Shown piece by piece: positions 51,389 to 63,143 of a stretch of 64,000 nucleotides of DNA. The first letter of the stretch is position 1. Every line of letters begins with the position of its first letter. Origin of the DNA: Pyrenophora tritici-repentis (lineage: Eukaryota > Ascomycota > Dothideomycetes > Pleosporales > Pleosporaceae); assembly GCF_003171515.1 (NCBI RefSeq), contig NC_089390.1:7626001-7690000 (forward strand), read 5' to 3'. Made by a program: the position numbers and the translations under genes. Below the pieces are notes generated by a model. It was not told where the DNA came from. It was given only the letters and a program-made list of their open reading frames with translations, and searched no databases.

Positions 51389-53844
51389 ATGAAGATCTTT
51401 TCGCCCCGGGATCTGAGTTATCCCATCACCGTCATTGACCTCTTGAAGAAGCGCGACGATGAGGTGCCGCGGTCGGAGAAGCTGTTCAACTACACGTATG
51501 AAACTCGCGTCACCGAGGGCGACAAATGGGGAGGCGAGAAGACGATTATGAAGAAGTTTAGGCAGACGTTTGATGCGAGCACCGAGGGCAAGATTCTACG
51601 CTGGTTCATCAAGCCCGGTGCCGTCATCGAGCGGTCGGGTATCCCACTGCTCGAGATCGAAGAGCCATGCACGCACGAGACACAGTTTGGCGGCCTCTGC
51701 GTCGACTGCGGCAGAGACATGACGCAGGTCGACTACCTGACCAAGGAGCGCGACGTGGACCGCGCCACTGTCAACATGGCCCACGACAATACGGCCCTGC
51801 TCGTCAGCCATAAAGAAGCAGTGGCTGCCGAAGAGGATGCCAAGAAGCGACTGTTGAGCGCGAGAAAGCTCACGCTGATTGTCGACTTGGACCAGACCGT
51901 CATCCACACCACGTGTGAGCGGACCATTGCGGAGTGGCAGGCCGACCCCGAGAACCCGAATCACGATGCGGTAAAGGATGTACAGGGCTTTCAGTTAGCC
52001 GATGACAATGTTTCAAACGTCGCTGCCAACTGGTACTATGTAAAGATGCGCCCGGGTCTGAAGGACTTCTTTGACAGAGTCTCCAAGCTGTACGAAATGC
52101 ACGTTTACACCATGGCTACCCGAGCCTATGCACAAGCAGTCGCCAAGATCATCGACCCCGAGCGCAAGTACTTTGGCGACCGCATTCTTAGCCGCGACGA
52201 AAATTACACAGACAAGCTGAAGAGTCTGACAAGGCTCTTCTACCAGAACACGGCCATGTGTGTCATTATCGACGACAGAGCCGACGTCTGGCAGTACAGC
52301 CCGCACCTCGTTCGCGTGCCTGTCTTCAATTTTTTCCCGGGCGCGGGAGACATCAACGCAAGTTTCCTACCCAAGCAGCAGGAGCTGGTCTCGTTTGCCA
52401 AAGATAAAGCGCCTCTGGCGCCAAAGAAGACGCAGCCGGATGAAGAACCCACTATTAGTGTCTCCGTTGCAGGCAAACCTGCCGAACCAGCTCCAGCCCC
52501 AATACCACCCGATGCTACCAATGGCGACCTGCAACAGCTCATCTCGTTGGCAGCGACAGAAGATCTCGAGGAGCAGGCCAAAGAGCAGGAGAAGCTCATC
52601 ATCGCACAACAAACCGAGCGGCCTCTATTGCAACAGCAACTCATACAAGACAAGGAAGATGAGCAGGCAAAAGACCCCGAGAGCCCTGTTCAGGTTGAAA
52701 ACGGCGACGCACAGCAAGCAGAACAGCCCAAGGTCCGGCACAGCATCCTCAACGACGACGACAAGGGGCTGGAGATTATTGAGCGAAATCTGCTTCGCGT
52801 ACATCGTACATTCTACGATGAATACAGGAAAGCCAAAAAAGTGCCTGCTGGCGGTCGCATCGCCGAACTCAAAGGTGAAAAGAGTCCCAAGAAACGGTCC
52901 ATGGACGAGTTCATTCCTGACGTCGCTGAAATCATGCCACGTATCAAGGAAGAGGTGCTCGACGGCGCCGTGGTGGTTTTCTCGGGCATCATCCCGCTTG
53001 GTGTAGACGTTTTATCGTGAGTCCCCCCCACCGGGCTCCTCAAGCACAGCTAACAATCTCCAGATCGGACTTTGCACTTTGGATCTCGAGTTTCGGCGCA
53101 GAAGTCAACACGAATGTTACCCGACGAACCACTCACGTCATCGCGAACCCCGACCGAAAGACGACCAAAGTCAAGAGGGCAGCCCGATACCCTAATATAA
53201 AAATTGTAAATCCCGAATGGATGTTTCAATGCTGCACTCGATGGGAGCACGTGGATGAGACACCATATATAATCGAAACAGACCCCAATGATCGTGGTGG
53301 ATCGCCGGGCCCTGACCTGGAAGACGAGAGTGTCAATGGCACAGGCGATGAAGAGACGGAGGTGCCGCACTCTCCGATAGTTGAAATGTCCGAGGAGGTA
53401 TGGGCTGCGGTGGATGATGAGCTAGCCGAGTTTATGGACGAGTCAGATACAGACGCCGGTAGTGAGTCTGACACTGATAGTGTCCGTTCAGAAAACAGCA
53501 CCGTGTCAGAAACGAAGCAGACATTGACCAAGCGGAAGCGCACAGATTCAACAGAGGTCAGCGAGGCGGAGGAGAGTGATAGCAGCGTCAACAGCACATC
53601 ACGGCTACAGCGGCGGAAGAAGCGCACAATGGAGAGGGTGACATCACTCACCAATGTTGTCACTGCGGAGAAGTCATCTGGCCTCCCTAGTCCAGAGACT
53701 ACCGGGCCGGAAGAGGAGCAGGGAGAGGATGAGGAGAAGGCGCCCGAAGCAAATGGTGTTGCGCCCGACCTACAAGAAGAGGACGATGAGGCGCTTGAGG
53801 CAGAGCTGTTGGCGGGCTTTGACGACAGCGATGAAGAGGAGTAG
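51389..53844 (+). CDS. FCP1: RNA polymerase II CTD phosphatase Fcp1
   Basis: Two exons, 51389-53016 and 53064-53844, encode 802 aa; the 47-nt intron splits the BRCT region and restores DVLSSDFALWISSFGAEV. A biotinyl-like N-terminal region (EGKILRWFIKPGAVIERSG) and a Cys-rich segment (C-x-H-x8-C-V-D-C) precede the FCPH catalytic domain. That domain has the DxDxT signature DLDQT at residues 166-170, MRPGLKDFFDRV and IIDDRADVW. The BRCT domain (about 525-615) ends in IVNPEWMFQCCTRW. The tail is very acidic (DDEALEAELLAGFDDSDEEE), matching the Rap74/TFIIF-binding end of Fcp1. It dephosphorylates Ser2/Ser5 of the Pol II CTD to recycle polymerase in the nucleus. A complete, well-supported gene. Confidence 0.94.
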
Positions 53845-54515
53845 TACTCTTTTTACGCATTTCCAACCGAAAGTGACTTATGAGAACTTTGTATAACGCA
53901 TCGTCTCACCTGCATAGCGAGGTGTTTGGAATTTGGGGCGTTTGACATGTTGGGCATTTTGTCTTTGGGATACCTTATTTATTCAGGGCTCCAGTTTGTA
54001 GAGCCCCAACAACGAGCAGCGGCTTTCGCTCGTGCAAATGACATGTCTGATAACGTTTTTATCTTGATATCTTACTTTGCTTACGTATCCGTGTTGGTGT
54101 TCCCTGACAGACACGAGAGCGATTCTTTGTCGTTTTGCGCAACTGTAAGCGGCCCCGCTTGTCCAATCGCAGCTAGCCAGCACATGGACGCCAAGCTTAC
54201 CCCGGGTTATCAGCTGCCGCGGGTCCTTTTGGCGTGTGGACCCTTGTTCAACTTGCGCAGAGCTGTGGGTCGTTGGTGGGACAAGTGAGGCTGCGCGTCA
54301 GGTTGCGCTCGCTGCCTTGTGCTGCTCTTCAGCTGTCACTTCTACAATACACTCCCCACTTTTACCGGTCAGCGACAATCGAGGCCGCAATCATCAAAAG
54401 TACGCTTGGCCGCTAGGCATCAATCGAAACCCTTTGCCATATCACGCACTGGCGACTATATCGTTACGACGCATACCTCTCCGCGCAACCAAGAGTCATA
54501 CGTGGAGAATACGCA
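53845..54515. other. Intergenic between FCP1 and F-box-like gene
   Basis: About 670 bp. Short open frames in several registers without recognisable motif. Must include the FCP1 3' UTR and the next promoter. Confidence 0.5.
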
Positions 54516-56335
54516 ATGGCACCCAAGCTGGCTTTTATGGATTTGTCCGTCGACTTGAAGACACTCATTATTCAACATGTAAGTCTATCGTGTAGTATTA
54601 GGATGTGCACGCAAGGCTGGAGGGAGAAATGATGCGAGTATTGTTCCGAGTGGAACACTACGCTGACAGGGTCCGGTACAGATCAATCGGCCGACAGACC
54701 TCAAGAACGTCTGCCTCACCTGTAAACAACTGCACGAGATCGCCGTCCGCCCGCTCTACTATGAGGTCACCCTCGATGTCGGCTCCGCAAGCGATACGCG
54801 CCTCGCAGCCTTCCTCAACCCCAATAACATCGGCCTAAAGCATGTCCGCAAGCTTGACCTCTACCTCGCAGACGTCTTGGACAAGTGCAACCAGCAGCAG
54901 CAGGCCAACTTTGCCATACGTATGATCTTGGAACTGCTGCCAGAAAACCAGCTAGAGAAGTTCTCGTGGCATCCTTGGTCGCCCTTCTCTGGCGACAACC
55001 TGGTTCTGCTATACCGGAAGCAGAAGCGCATGCGGTGGCTGGAGAGCATCTCACTCGATCGCAATGTCCTCGAGGATCTACAGAAGCTGCCGAACATTGA
55101 CAAGTGCTTTGAAAATGTGCGCAAGATAGGACTATATCCGGATTCGCGAGAAGTACTTGACTTTTGTCATTTCCTGCTCAAGAATACGGCCGGTCGCAAG
55201 CTGGAGAAGATCACACTGCATGCCAGCTTCGATGAGCTGGACCCGTCGATTTCGATGCGTGAGCTGAATGATACGGTCAACGAGCCGGGGCTTATCACAT
55301 CGACCATGTTCAGCCACATGCAGCCTTTTGCAAAGTGCACGCCCATTGCACTGAAGGAGGTTACACTACAGAAGCTTCACCTACGATATGCGTCAGAGAC
55401 ATACTGCAAGCTGATCGACTTTCAGTCCATCAAGAGCATTCGCATCTTTGGATGTTCTGGCGCTGACGCTCTGTTTGCAGAGCTCAGCAAGAGCACAAGG
55501 CTGCCGGACAAGCTTGAGACGTTGGAAGTCAAGCACGACGATAACGCTGAGAACGACGGTCTAGGCGCGATTGACGGCTTCCTGTGCCTAGTCTCTGGCA
55601 TCAAGACACTGACATTGGACATAACCTACGTCAAAGCTCTGCCAGCCGCTGCTGGTATAGTGCGTCATGGGAAGACGTTGGAGAGCCTCAATGTGCACGC
55701 TAGTACGGGTCCCGATAGCTGTGACCCGGAGCTCGTGTACGACTATGCATCCTTTGCCCAAATCTGCAAAGAGTGCACACAGCTAGAGCAGATCTCGGTG
55801 GCGTTCCCTGGCGTAAGCGTGGTTCGAAGCAAGAACGACAGCTTTGTCAACTTTGAGAACTGCCTTGGTGATCTTCGTGAACTGGCGACTCTAAATATTA
55901 CGACTTGGCCTACAAACAGCCCTTCGTCGACCAAACTTCCGCGCAAAATCTATGAGCACCTCCTTGCGGGACTGGCACAGCAGGGCTTTGAACGCAGCTC
56001 TACGCATGCAAAGGAGCAGAAGCGGTCGTCGAAACTGGGTATCATCGCATTTGGCTCATCGGATAAGGTCTACGACCGCGAGGATAGTCAGAACCAAATC
56101 AGTAAGTACAGTTTAGAGATATAATATGCCCTTGCTAACATATACGTGCGCAGTATTTGTCAAGGGCCGCCAAATTGACCCACTTGGGAACGAGACGTCG
56201 ACTGCAGTGCAGATTGGGTGGTGTTTACGCAAGTTTGTGGATGCTGGTTCCAAGTCTGATATTTTGGATTTTTCTCTTACACGTAGCTCGCGGCCACCCA
56301 CACGCAGCTCTCCTGACAGCGATGACAGTGATTGA
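54516..56335 (+). CDS. F-box-like protein of unknown target
   Basis: Three exons, 54516-54578, 54682-56101 and 56154-56335, encode 554 aa. The N-terminus (MDLSVDLKTLIIQHINRP, then TDLKNVCLTCKQLHEIAVRP) fits the F-box pattern in which P-x-dL-x-x-x-C-x-x-CK-x-L contacts Skp1; the intron lies inside this motif. The rest has repeated strand-helix stretches with leucines (VRKIGLYPDSREVLDFCHFL, KLETLEVKHDDN, LESLNVHAS), suggestive of degenerate leucine-rich repeats, and a Ser/Pro/Asp-rich tail. F-box proteins recruit substrates to SCF ubiquitin ligases. The substrate is unknown and the F-box call is by eye. The first exon is short (21 codons) and is the least certain junction. Confidence 0.72.
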
Positions 56336-56731
56336 CAGACACGAATTGTGGAGAGTATGGACTGGGGTCATACTGTGGTCAGCCAGTGGTAGCGAAGACG
56401 ATAGCAAGATGTAATGATGATAATGTGTCAATATGTTAGATATGTATCTGAATCGCGCAATGCAGCAATGCTAATCAGGCGGACCAGTGCTGCTCTGGTA
56501 CGTAACTAACCGGGCCGGAAGATCCCGCTTGCGATCGGACCGCGACCCTCGGATGCAAGTGAGACGTCTAGTTATCTAGTTTCCCAGGACGTGTTTGGCT
56601 GTGATTGCAGATCGGACAAAGTGCTCTCTGGACCTTGTGAGCAGTGTTCCAAGGTTTTACTTCTCCCGAAGCTAACGCGACGTCCGAACCAGCTCCTGCC
56701 TTGGTCGCGGGAAATCGTCGGCACTCCCACC
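56336..56731. other. Upstream region of Zn2Cys6 regulator
   Basis: About 400 bp between two plus-strand genes. The frame into the regulator is open from 56591 but the first ATG is 56732. No repeat or motif of note. Confidence 0.5.
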
Positions 56732-59072
56732 ATGACGCCGTCGCCGCATGCGTCGCAGTATCCAGCGCCGCCAGACGGTCAGGACCCGCATTATACGCCC
56801 TTGTACCCCAGTACGCAGGTTCTTGATGGCCAGCCGCCACGCGTAGCTTATCCACAAGAGGCTGGCTTCCCGAAGCTCGACAATATCAACGAAGTGTTGC
56901 AGGCCCAGCAGGCCCTCCAGGCGAACCATGCCTTGAGCGCGCCGCAGCAGAGCAAGCCGAATCGCCTGCGCAAGGCCTGTGACTCCTGCAGCATACGCAA
57001 AGTCAAGGCAGGCAGCCTTTCCCCACGGCGCCGAGAGTCAGCTACATGGTTTTACTAACAAAGTCTACAGTGCGACGAGTCGGGCCCGCCATGTCGAGCC
57101 TGCGTAGCCCTCGAGATCCCATGTACCTTTGAGCGTCCGAGCCGGCGACGCGGTCCACCCAATCGACATGCTGAAGCCATCAAGAAGCGGCGGATTGGTG
57201 GCGGTGACTTTGACTCTGGGGGATCCACGCCCCAGTCACCCACCAATGCCGCCCATGCCCTGGCCCAGCTGCAGTCGTCGCATGCCAGCCAACCCCAGCT
57301 GTCCGCCGAGGAGATATGCGCGCTGCCGACGTTGAATGCCCTCATCGACGACTTCTTCAGCTACATCCATCCGCTGTGTCCCTTTCCGCATGAGCCCTCG
57401 TTCCGCCAGGCATGGGCCCGGCGCGAGGACCTGACGAATCCCTCCTTCCTCGCCCTGTTGGCCTCGATGCTGGCCGTCCTCGTTGCCTCCTTCCCTCGTA
57501 CACCTCGCCTACACCTTACTTCGCAGACGCGGCGCGAGTACCCCAACCACCTTTCGTTGGTCGACAAGTGTCGTCATGTGTGCGCGCGGGCGCGCGGGCC
57601 CGGCTACCTCGACCGACCGACGCTCAACGTCTACGATGCATGTACGAGCTATTTCCTGGGCTTGGCAGGTGCCTACATCTTCAAGTGGCGGCAGTTGCGA
57701 CTGTACTTTGCAGAGTGTCTGACCATCATACGCGCCTTGGGTCTGCACAAACCGGAGAGCCAGGGCTTAGCTCAGGGTGGCACGCCGGCTGCCTGGGGTG
57801 CTAATAGGCCCAACCAGGACGGCCCAGTAGAGCCCAAGGTTGACTACATCACCGAGGAAATTGCGCGGCGTGTATTTTGGACTGTGTTCGTTGGCGCAAG
57901 GTAAGCATCCGCCCTCCTCCAGCATCGGCATTGGCTGACCTTGATCTAGGACCATCCAACAGCTGGGCGCTTCTTATGGCGAGCTAGTAATCGCTCCTGC
58001 AACACCTACTGAACCGCTACCTCCCTTGCCCCGGGAAGTGGATGATGTACACATCTTTCCCAACGAGATTCAGCCGCAACAAGAGGGCGTAGTCTCTATG
58101 ATGACCGGTTTCAACATCAACGTGCGCATCTACTTGTCCTACTCGTCGCTAGCTACGGCAGAGATGGCCTTTGGCATTGACGAAATCTTCGACTGGGAGA
58201 GACAACAGCGAATCTTCGAGCAGAGCTTGCAGCGCTGTAGGCAGATCTTGGTGAGCCTACCAGAGGTGCTGAAGGTACAACCGAAGACTGGCCGAGACTT
58301 TGAGCAGCAGAAGCCTTATTATCCGCCTATGCCTGAGTATTCTGATATGCGAAGTCCCGCAACAAACAACCCAAGCACGTCAGAAGCCCGTGATTCGCGT
58401 CGATACGAAATCCAGAAAGCAAATATATATGCTAGTCACCTGGCAACACGCTCGCATTTGGTCGAGAAATACTTTCTTCAGTCGGAAAAGTATCACAGGA
58501 CAAACAACACTACCAACGTCCTAGCTGCAGGAATTGACAGGTTTGTACCGGCCACAATCGTCGATGCTGAAGCTTTGGAAAAAGCCATGGCCGAGGAGCG
58601 AGAACAAGTGGTCAAGGACCTTCTCGTGGTGCTGGGCAGCATCGACATGGTGAATATGGAGCCGAATGGAGACTCATTTGTAAGTCTAAAAGTTTACTTG
58701 CACGATCCTGAACTCCGATATGCAGCTACCAAATACTCCGTCTCATCTACATCATTCGACTTGTTCGACCCCAGCGCCATCAGCCCAATCGCAAGCTTAC
58801 GGTTCATTCCGATACAGACTCAAAAAATCCGACAAATCGCCAGTACACTGCTTGAAGTACCCAAGGAAAGGAGAGGCAGTGTTGCGCTCAAGCATCAAGA
58901 CTACCTGTACAAGTTTTTGGACATTCTGAGTAAGTTGGAAAGGGTGAGCCCCGAGGCTAGCGATCCCAACAACGGCGCGCTTGATGAGGAGAGTGAGTTA
59001 CGTTTGTGGGCGGATTTGAGGGATCACCAGTTGAGGTTTCAGGAGCAGGGAGGCGTTTACGGATTTTCATGA
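56732..59072 (+). CDS. Zn(II)2Cys6 transcription factor with Fungal_trans domain
   Basis: Preferred model: exons 56732-57007, 57071-57900, 57950-58679 and 58818-59072, 696 aa. The zinc cluster is C-x2-C-x6-C-x6-C-x2-C-x6-C (CDSCSIRKVK / CDESGPPCRACVALEIPC, from about residue 83), followed by a basic linker SRRRGPPNRHAEAIKKRR. A fungal-specific transcription factor domain follows (NALIDDFFSYIHPLCPFPHE; RLYFAECLTIIRALGLH; ARRVFWTVFV). The first intron starts with GC, not GT, and lies between Cys2 and Cys3 of the cluster; splicing there is needed for the motif. The last intron (58680-58817, 138 nt) is a multiple of three without stops, so retention would add 46 residues. It is a nuclear DNA-binding regulator; target genes are unknown. 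Confidence 0.86.
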
Positions 59073-59332
59073 GACTTGTTTGATAAGCACCAATGCCCTT
59101 TGGAGTAAAAGCTACATCGCAAACGTAGGGCTTTTGCCTGTTGTGTCCCAAGAAAAAGAGTTGGCGTCAAGATCATTCATATAGAGACGAGTTAATGGTA
59201 ACATGTTGCGGCTGTCCTTGGACAGTCAGAATGCAAAAAGAGTATTTATACAATGTCTTCTTTCTATGCCATGGCCTCATGAGTGTGCCCATCCCATCCC
59301 TATGCAATGCACAATCCCATCTTGCGCCCGCC

Positions 59333-59925
59333 CTATGGCACAACCACCACACCCAAGCTACCCGCCTGCCCCACCACACTCCTCGCAATCCCCTCCAAAC
59401 TCAGCCCACTCAACCTCGTCTCACTATGCTTGATCTTGGCAATCTCATACACATGTTTCAAGCTCACCGTGCCCACAGTCCCTTTTATCGCATTCCCCAC
59501 CGTCGGACTACTCGTCGACGTTTTGCCCTTTTGCCCATCATGATTGTTCATCGGTCCGGGCACATTGCCCGCACCTCGTATCTTGTTCTTTGTAGGCAAT
59601 ACACCCGCGGCGCTGAGGAGGAGTGTAGCTGTTGGTGGTGTGCGTAGCTGGAAGTGGAAGGAGCGGTCTGGGCGCACTGTTATGCGCGCAGGTATGGGCG
59701 TGCCGGCGATGTATTGAGCTGTCCGTGCATTGAACTCCTGGGGTGGGGGGTCAGGAACAATTGGGGTCTGGTGGCGGTTGGTGGTGGTTTACTTACTTTG
59801 CAAAAATCCATGCTTTTTACTCCTTTGCTACCGAGGGCTGGGCCGACGGGCGGCGAGGGTGAGGCTTGGCCTGCGCCGACTATGAGTTTGACGATTTGGT
59901 CTTTTGATATTGCTTTTCGCGCCAT
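59333..59925 (-). CDS. MRPL19: Mitochondrial ribosomal protein uL11m
   Basis: Two exons, 59925-59797 and 59737-59333, encode 177 aa; the 59-nt intron joins SMDFCK to EFNARTAQ. The signature of L11 is clear: [25 protein letters not shown], then FNARTA and [22 protein letters not shown], and the C-terminal rRNA-binding part [12 protein letters not shown]. Bacterial L11 and its mitochondrial counterpart form the GTPase-associated centre of the large subunit. The protein resembles the bacterial rather than the cytosolic L12-type protein, so the mitochondrial assignment is secure. It lacks an obvious cleavable presequence, as in other fungal uL11m proteins. It is divergent from RAD54 across 390 bp. 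Confidence 0.92.
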
Positions 59926-60315
59926 GGTTTATGGGTGGGGTGGGTTTTGGGGGTTTTGGGGTGGGTGGATTGGGGAATTTGCGGAGATGGGCTCGGAGGT
60001 GTCGGTCACAGGGTTTTTCGCTGGGTTGTGAGAATTTTGATGTGCACTCGAAGGCTTTTGAATGATTCAAACGATACTTGGATCAAGCCTGGATTGGACT
60101 TTTGCAATTATAGTTCACTGATTTGCTGCAGCGACGTTGTGATGCCTGTCCTTGCACGTGACTGCGCGATGGAGCTAACTCTGACGCGTCGCAATACCGC
60201 CACCTTGGAGCACTGATGCAATTCCCGCACTTCGCTCGCTCCTCTCTCAACTCTCCACACCAAACCGACACAGGCTGCAACTTCCTCACATCATTCACAG
60301 CTGTTTCAACCCCTC
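59926..60315. promoter_or_regulatory. Divergent promoter of uL11m and RAD54
   Basis: The 390-bp gap between two divergent starts. An ACGCGT core at 60184-60189 lies about 130 bp upstream of the RAD54 ATG. The first 60 bp on the uL11m side is rich in GGGT/TTGGGG on plus (C/A-rich leader on the sense strand). Confidence 0.55.
60184..60189. promoter_or_regulatory. ACGCGT (MCB-like) upstream of RAD54
   Basis: An MluI cell-cycle box core about 130 bp before the RAD54 start. RAD54 in budding yeast is G1/S-regulated through MCB-type sites (established knowledge). The site is a single 6-mer, so chance occurrence is possible. Confidence 0.4.
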
Positions 60316-62754
60316 ATGCATCGGCCAAAATCTCTCGCCAATGGTGAGGCGACACCAGCGAAGCCCGCAGCGCGTCTGTATGGAGGCACTTCGCAGTCGA
60401 CCGAACGTCTCATTAAGCCCTTTCGATGTCCCGGCTCTGCAACAGTGACCCGTGTATCAGAGAAGCCTGCGAGAAAGAGGCGAAAGGTCGACTATTCCGG
60501 CGCTGGTGGTGAAGATGGAGAAAGCGACAAGGCGTACTCGAATGAAGATCGCCTCGCTCTTGCCACACGAGACGCGAACCGCTTTCCAGTCTTCAAGCCC
60601 AAAGCCAAGGATACGGCGTTCAAGACCAAGTTCATAGTGCCTCTAGTCAACAAAGATACAGGGGCATATAATCCGAATCGACCTGCGCCGCTACTCGGTA
60701 TGCGAACAGGAACTGTATTTGTTGCACGGCCTCTACACGACCCCAGTGGAGAATTTGCTATAGTACTATACGATCCCACTGTCGACGACAAACCAATACC
60801 GAAAGGGGAAATCGAGCCAAAGCTGAGTCAGCCAGAAAAGAAGGAGTTGGAGGCACCAATTGTGCACAAGAGTCTGGCTGAGATACTGGGCTTGAAGAAG
60901 AAGGTGGAGGGTGAACGGCCACGCGTGCCGGTTGTCATTGATCCGAGACTCGCCAAAGTTCTACGACCGCATCAGGTCGAAGGTGTCAAGTTCTTGTACA
61001 GGGCTACAACTGGCATGATTGATCCAAAAGCCAATGGTTGTATCATGGCAGACGAGATGGGTCTTGGTAAGACGTTGCAGTGCATTGCGCTTATGTGGAC
61101 CCTTCTGAAGCAGTCTCCCGAGGCTGGAAAGTCCACCATACAGAAATGCGTCATCGCGTGTCCGTCAAGTTTGGTGAGGAATTGGGCAAACGAGCTTATC
61201 AAATGGCTTGGGAAAGACGCCGTTACTCCTTTTGCTATTGATGGAAAGGCATCGAAGGAAGAGTTGATTCAGCAAATACGGCAGTGGTCAATCGCATCCG
61301 GGCGTTCAGTAGTCAGACCTGTCCTGATTGTGTCATACGAAACTCTGCGTCTCTATGCCGACGAGTTTGGGCAGACACCTATCGGGTTAATGCTTTGCGA
61401 CGAAGGCCATCGACTGAAGAATGGTGACAGCTTGACCTTTACTGCTCTCAACAACCTGAACGTACAACGAAGAGTCATCCTTTCCGGTACACCCATCCAG
61501 AACGATCTCTCGGAGTACTTTGCATTACTTAACTTTGCGAACCCGAATTACCTCGGCACACGAATGGAGTTCCGCAAGCATTACGAGATACCTATTCTGA
61601 AGGGTCGCGATGCTAATGGAACCGACGAGGATGTCAAAAAGGGCACAGAGCGTCTCACAGAGCTACTGGGCCTTGTCAACAAATTCATCATCCGGCGAAC
61701 CAACGACATCCTCTCCAAGTATCTCCCAGTCAAGTACGAGCATGTTGTGTTTTGCAACCTTGCGCCGTTCCAGAAGGACTTGTACAACCATTTCATCAAA
61801 TCTCCCGACGTTCAAAGCCTGCTCCGTGGCAAAGGGTCGCAGCCACTCAAGGTCATTGGCATGCTCAAGAAACTTTGCAACCACCCTGATCTACTCAACC
61901 TTCCTGAAGATCTTCCAGGATGTGAAAACACGTTGCCCGATGACTTTGTGCAGAAAGATGCGAGAGGTAGGGATCGAGAGGTCAAGACATGGTATTCCGG
62001 AAAGATGGCTGTTCTGGACCGCATGCTTGCCCGTATTCGTGCCGAGACCAACGACAAGATTGTCCTCATCTCCAATTACACCCAGACGCTTGATATCTTC
62101 GCAATGCTGTGTCGTTCGCGGGGATATGGCTGCTTCCGTCTAGATGGCACAATGAACGTCAGCAAACGGCAGAAGCTGGTTGACAAGTTCAATGATCCAG
62201 AGAGCCCTGAATTTGTCTTCCTTCTTTCATCCAAGGCTGGTGGATGCGGTCTCAATTTGATCGGCGCCAACAGACTTGTTCTCTTCGACCCTGATTGGAA
62301 CCCCGCCGCCGATCAGCAAGCCCTCGCGCGTGTATGGCGTGATGGGCAGAAGAAGGACTGTTTCGTATACCGCTTCATCACTACCGGTACCATTGAAGAA
62401 AAGGTATTCCAGCGACAATCACACAAGCAGTCACTCTCTTCTTGTGTCGTCGACTCGGCAGAAGACGTTGAGCGCCACTTCAGTCTCGACTCTCTCCGCG
62501 AGCTTTTCCAATACCGCAACAACACAACGAGCGACACCCACGACACATTCAAGTGCAAGCGCTGTAGAAAGGAAGACGGAAGACAAATCATCAAAGCCCC
62601 GGCCATGCTGTATGGTGATACAAGTACTTGGAATCACTTTGTCAATGATGGCGAGAATGGTCCGCTAGGCAAGATTCAAGATCTGCTGCTTAGGCAGGAG
62701 ACGACAAATGATTTGAGGGATGTCAGTGCTGTGTTTCAGTACATTAGTCATTGA
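60316..62754 (+). CDS. RAD54: DNA repair and recombination ATPase Rad54
   Basis: A single exon encodes 812 aa, the expected length. A basic N-terminus (KPARKRRKVDYSG, a likely nuclear localisation signal) leads into the Rad54 N-terminal domain. The SNF2 core begins near residue 215 with VLRPHQVEGVKFLY. Walker A is DEMGLGKTLQ (246 onward), the DEAH-like box is DEGH (362), motif III is LSGTPIQNDL, and motifs IV-VI include NYTQTLD, LLSSKAGGCGLNLIGANR and QQALARVWRDGQKK. The C-terminal Zn-finger-like segment CKRCRKED is present. Rad54 remodels Rad51 filaments and drives strand exchange in homologous recombination. It sits next to a uL11m gene and a spliceosomal helicase. No intron is needed and no residue is missing. 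Confidence 0.96.
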   Translation: MHRPKSLANGEATPAKPAARLYGGTSQSTERLIKPFRCPGSATVTRVSEKPARKRRKVDYSGAGGEDGESDKAYSNEDRLALATRDANRFPVFKPKAKDTAFKTKFIVPLVNKDTGAYNPNRPAPLLGMRTGTVFVARPLHDPSGEFAIVLYDPTVDDKPIPKGEIEPKLSQPEKKELEAPIVHKSLAEILGLKKKVEGERPRVPVVIDPRLAKVLRPHQVEGVKFLYRATTGMIDPKANGCIMADEMGLGKTLQCIALMWTLLKQSPEAGKSTIQKCVIACPSSLVRNWANELIKWLGKDAVTPFAIDGKASKEELIQQIRQWSIASGRSVVRPVLIVSYETLRLYADEFGQTPIGLMLCDEGHRLKNGDSLTFTALNNLNVQRRVILSGTPIQNDLSEYFALLNFANPNYLGTRMEFRKHYEIPILKGRDANGTDEDVKKGTERLTELLGLVNKFIIRRTNDILSKYLPVKYEHVVFCNLAPFQKDLYNHFIKSPDVQSLLRGKGSQPLKVIGMLKKLCNHPDLLNLPEDLPGCENTLPDDFVQKDARGRDREVKTWYSGKMAVLDRMLARIRAETNDKIVLISNYTQTLDIFAMLCRSRGYGCFRLDGTMNVSKRQKLVDKFNDPESPEFVFLLSSKAGGCGLNLIGANRLVLFDPDWNPAADQQALARVWRDGQKKDCFVYRFITTGTIEEKVFQRQSHKQSLSSCVVDSAEDVERHFSLDSLRELFQYRNNTTSDTHDTFKCKRCRKEDGRQIIKAPAMLYGDTSTWNHFVNDGENGPLGKIQDLLLRQETTNDLRDVSAVFQYISH

Positions 62755-63143
62755 GCGTTTGCTATGGGAAGCGAAGCTTGTTTGGATGGGAAGGTCGTGT
62801 GATCTGGTCATTTCAAAGGTTGTATATGGTTTTTGTAGTGCAGCGTTGAGAAGCATGGCATTGCGAGGGCTTTGTTTTTATTGTTTATAGAAGTATGATA
62901 ATGGATACGAAATCATCATGTTAGCAGCATTTCATGGTACAAGCTACAAGTGTTGCCTTGATGTGGCTTGTTGAACCGCGGCTCACCCGCCACCCGGTCC
63001 AAGCTTCAACATTTTGTAGGCGGCTCTACCACCCATCATTCAACCTACCACAAATCCCTACACCTTACACTCGACGCGCGACCAAAGCTACCAAATATCG
63101 CAAACCTCAAAGACGCAGATAATCACATACTCAACCACCCAAC
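62755..63143. other. Intergenic between RAD54 and PRP2-like gene
   Basis: About 390 bp between two plus-strand genes; RAD54 3' UTR and the helicase promoter. AT-rich around 62870-62930. No other feature seen. Confidence 0.5.

Noticed and set aside
53926..54288. A 120-codon open frame between FCP1 and the F-box-like gene
   Set aside because: It starts at a non-ATG codon and has no motif or codon bias like the neighbouring genes.
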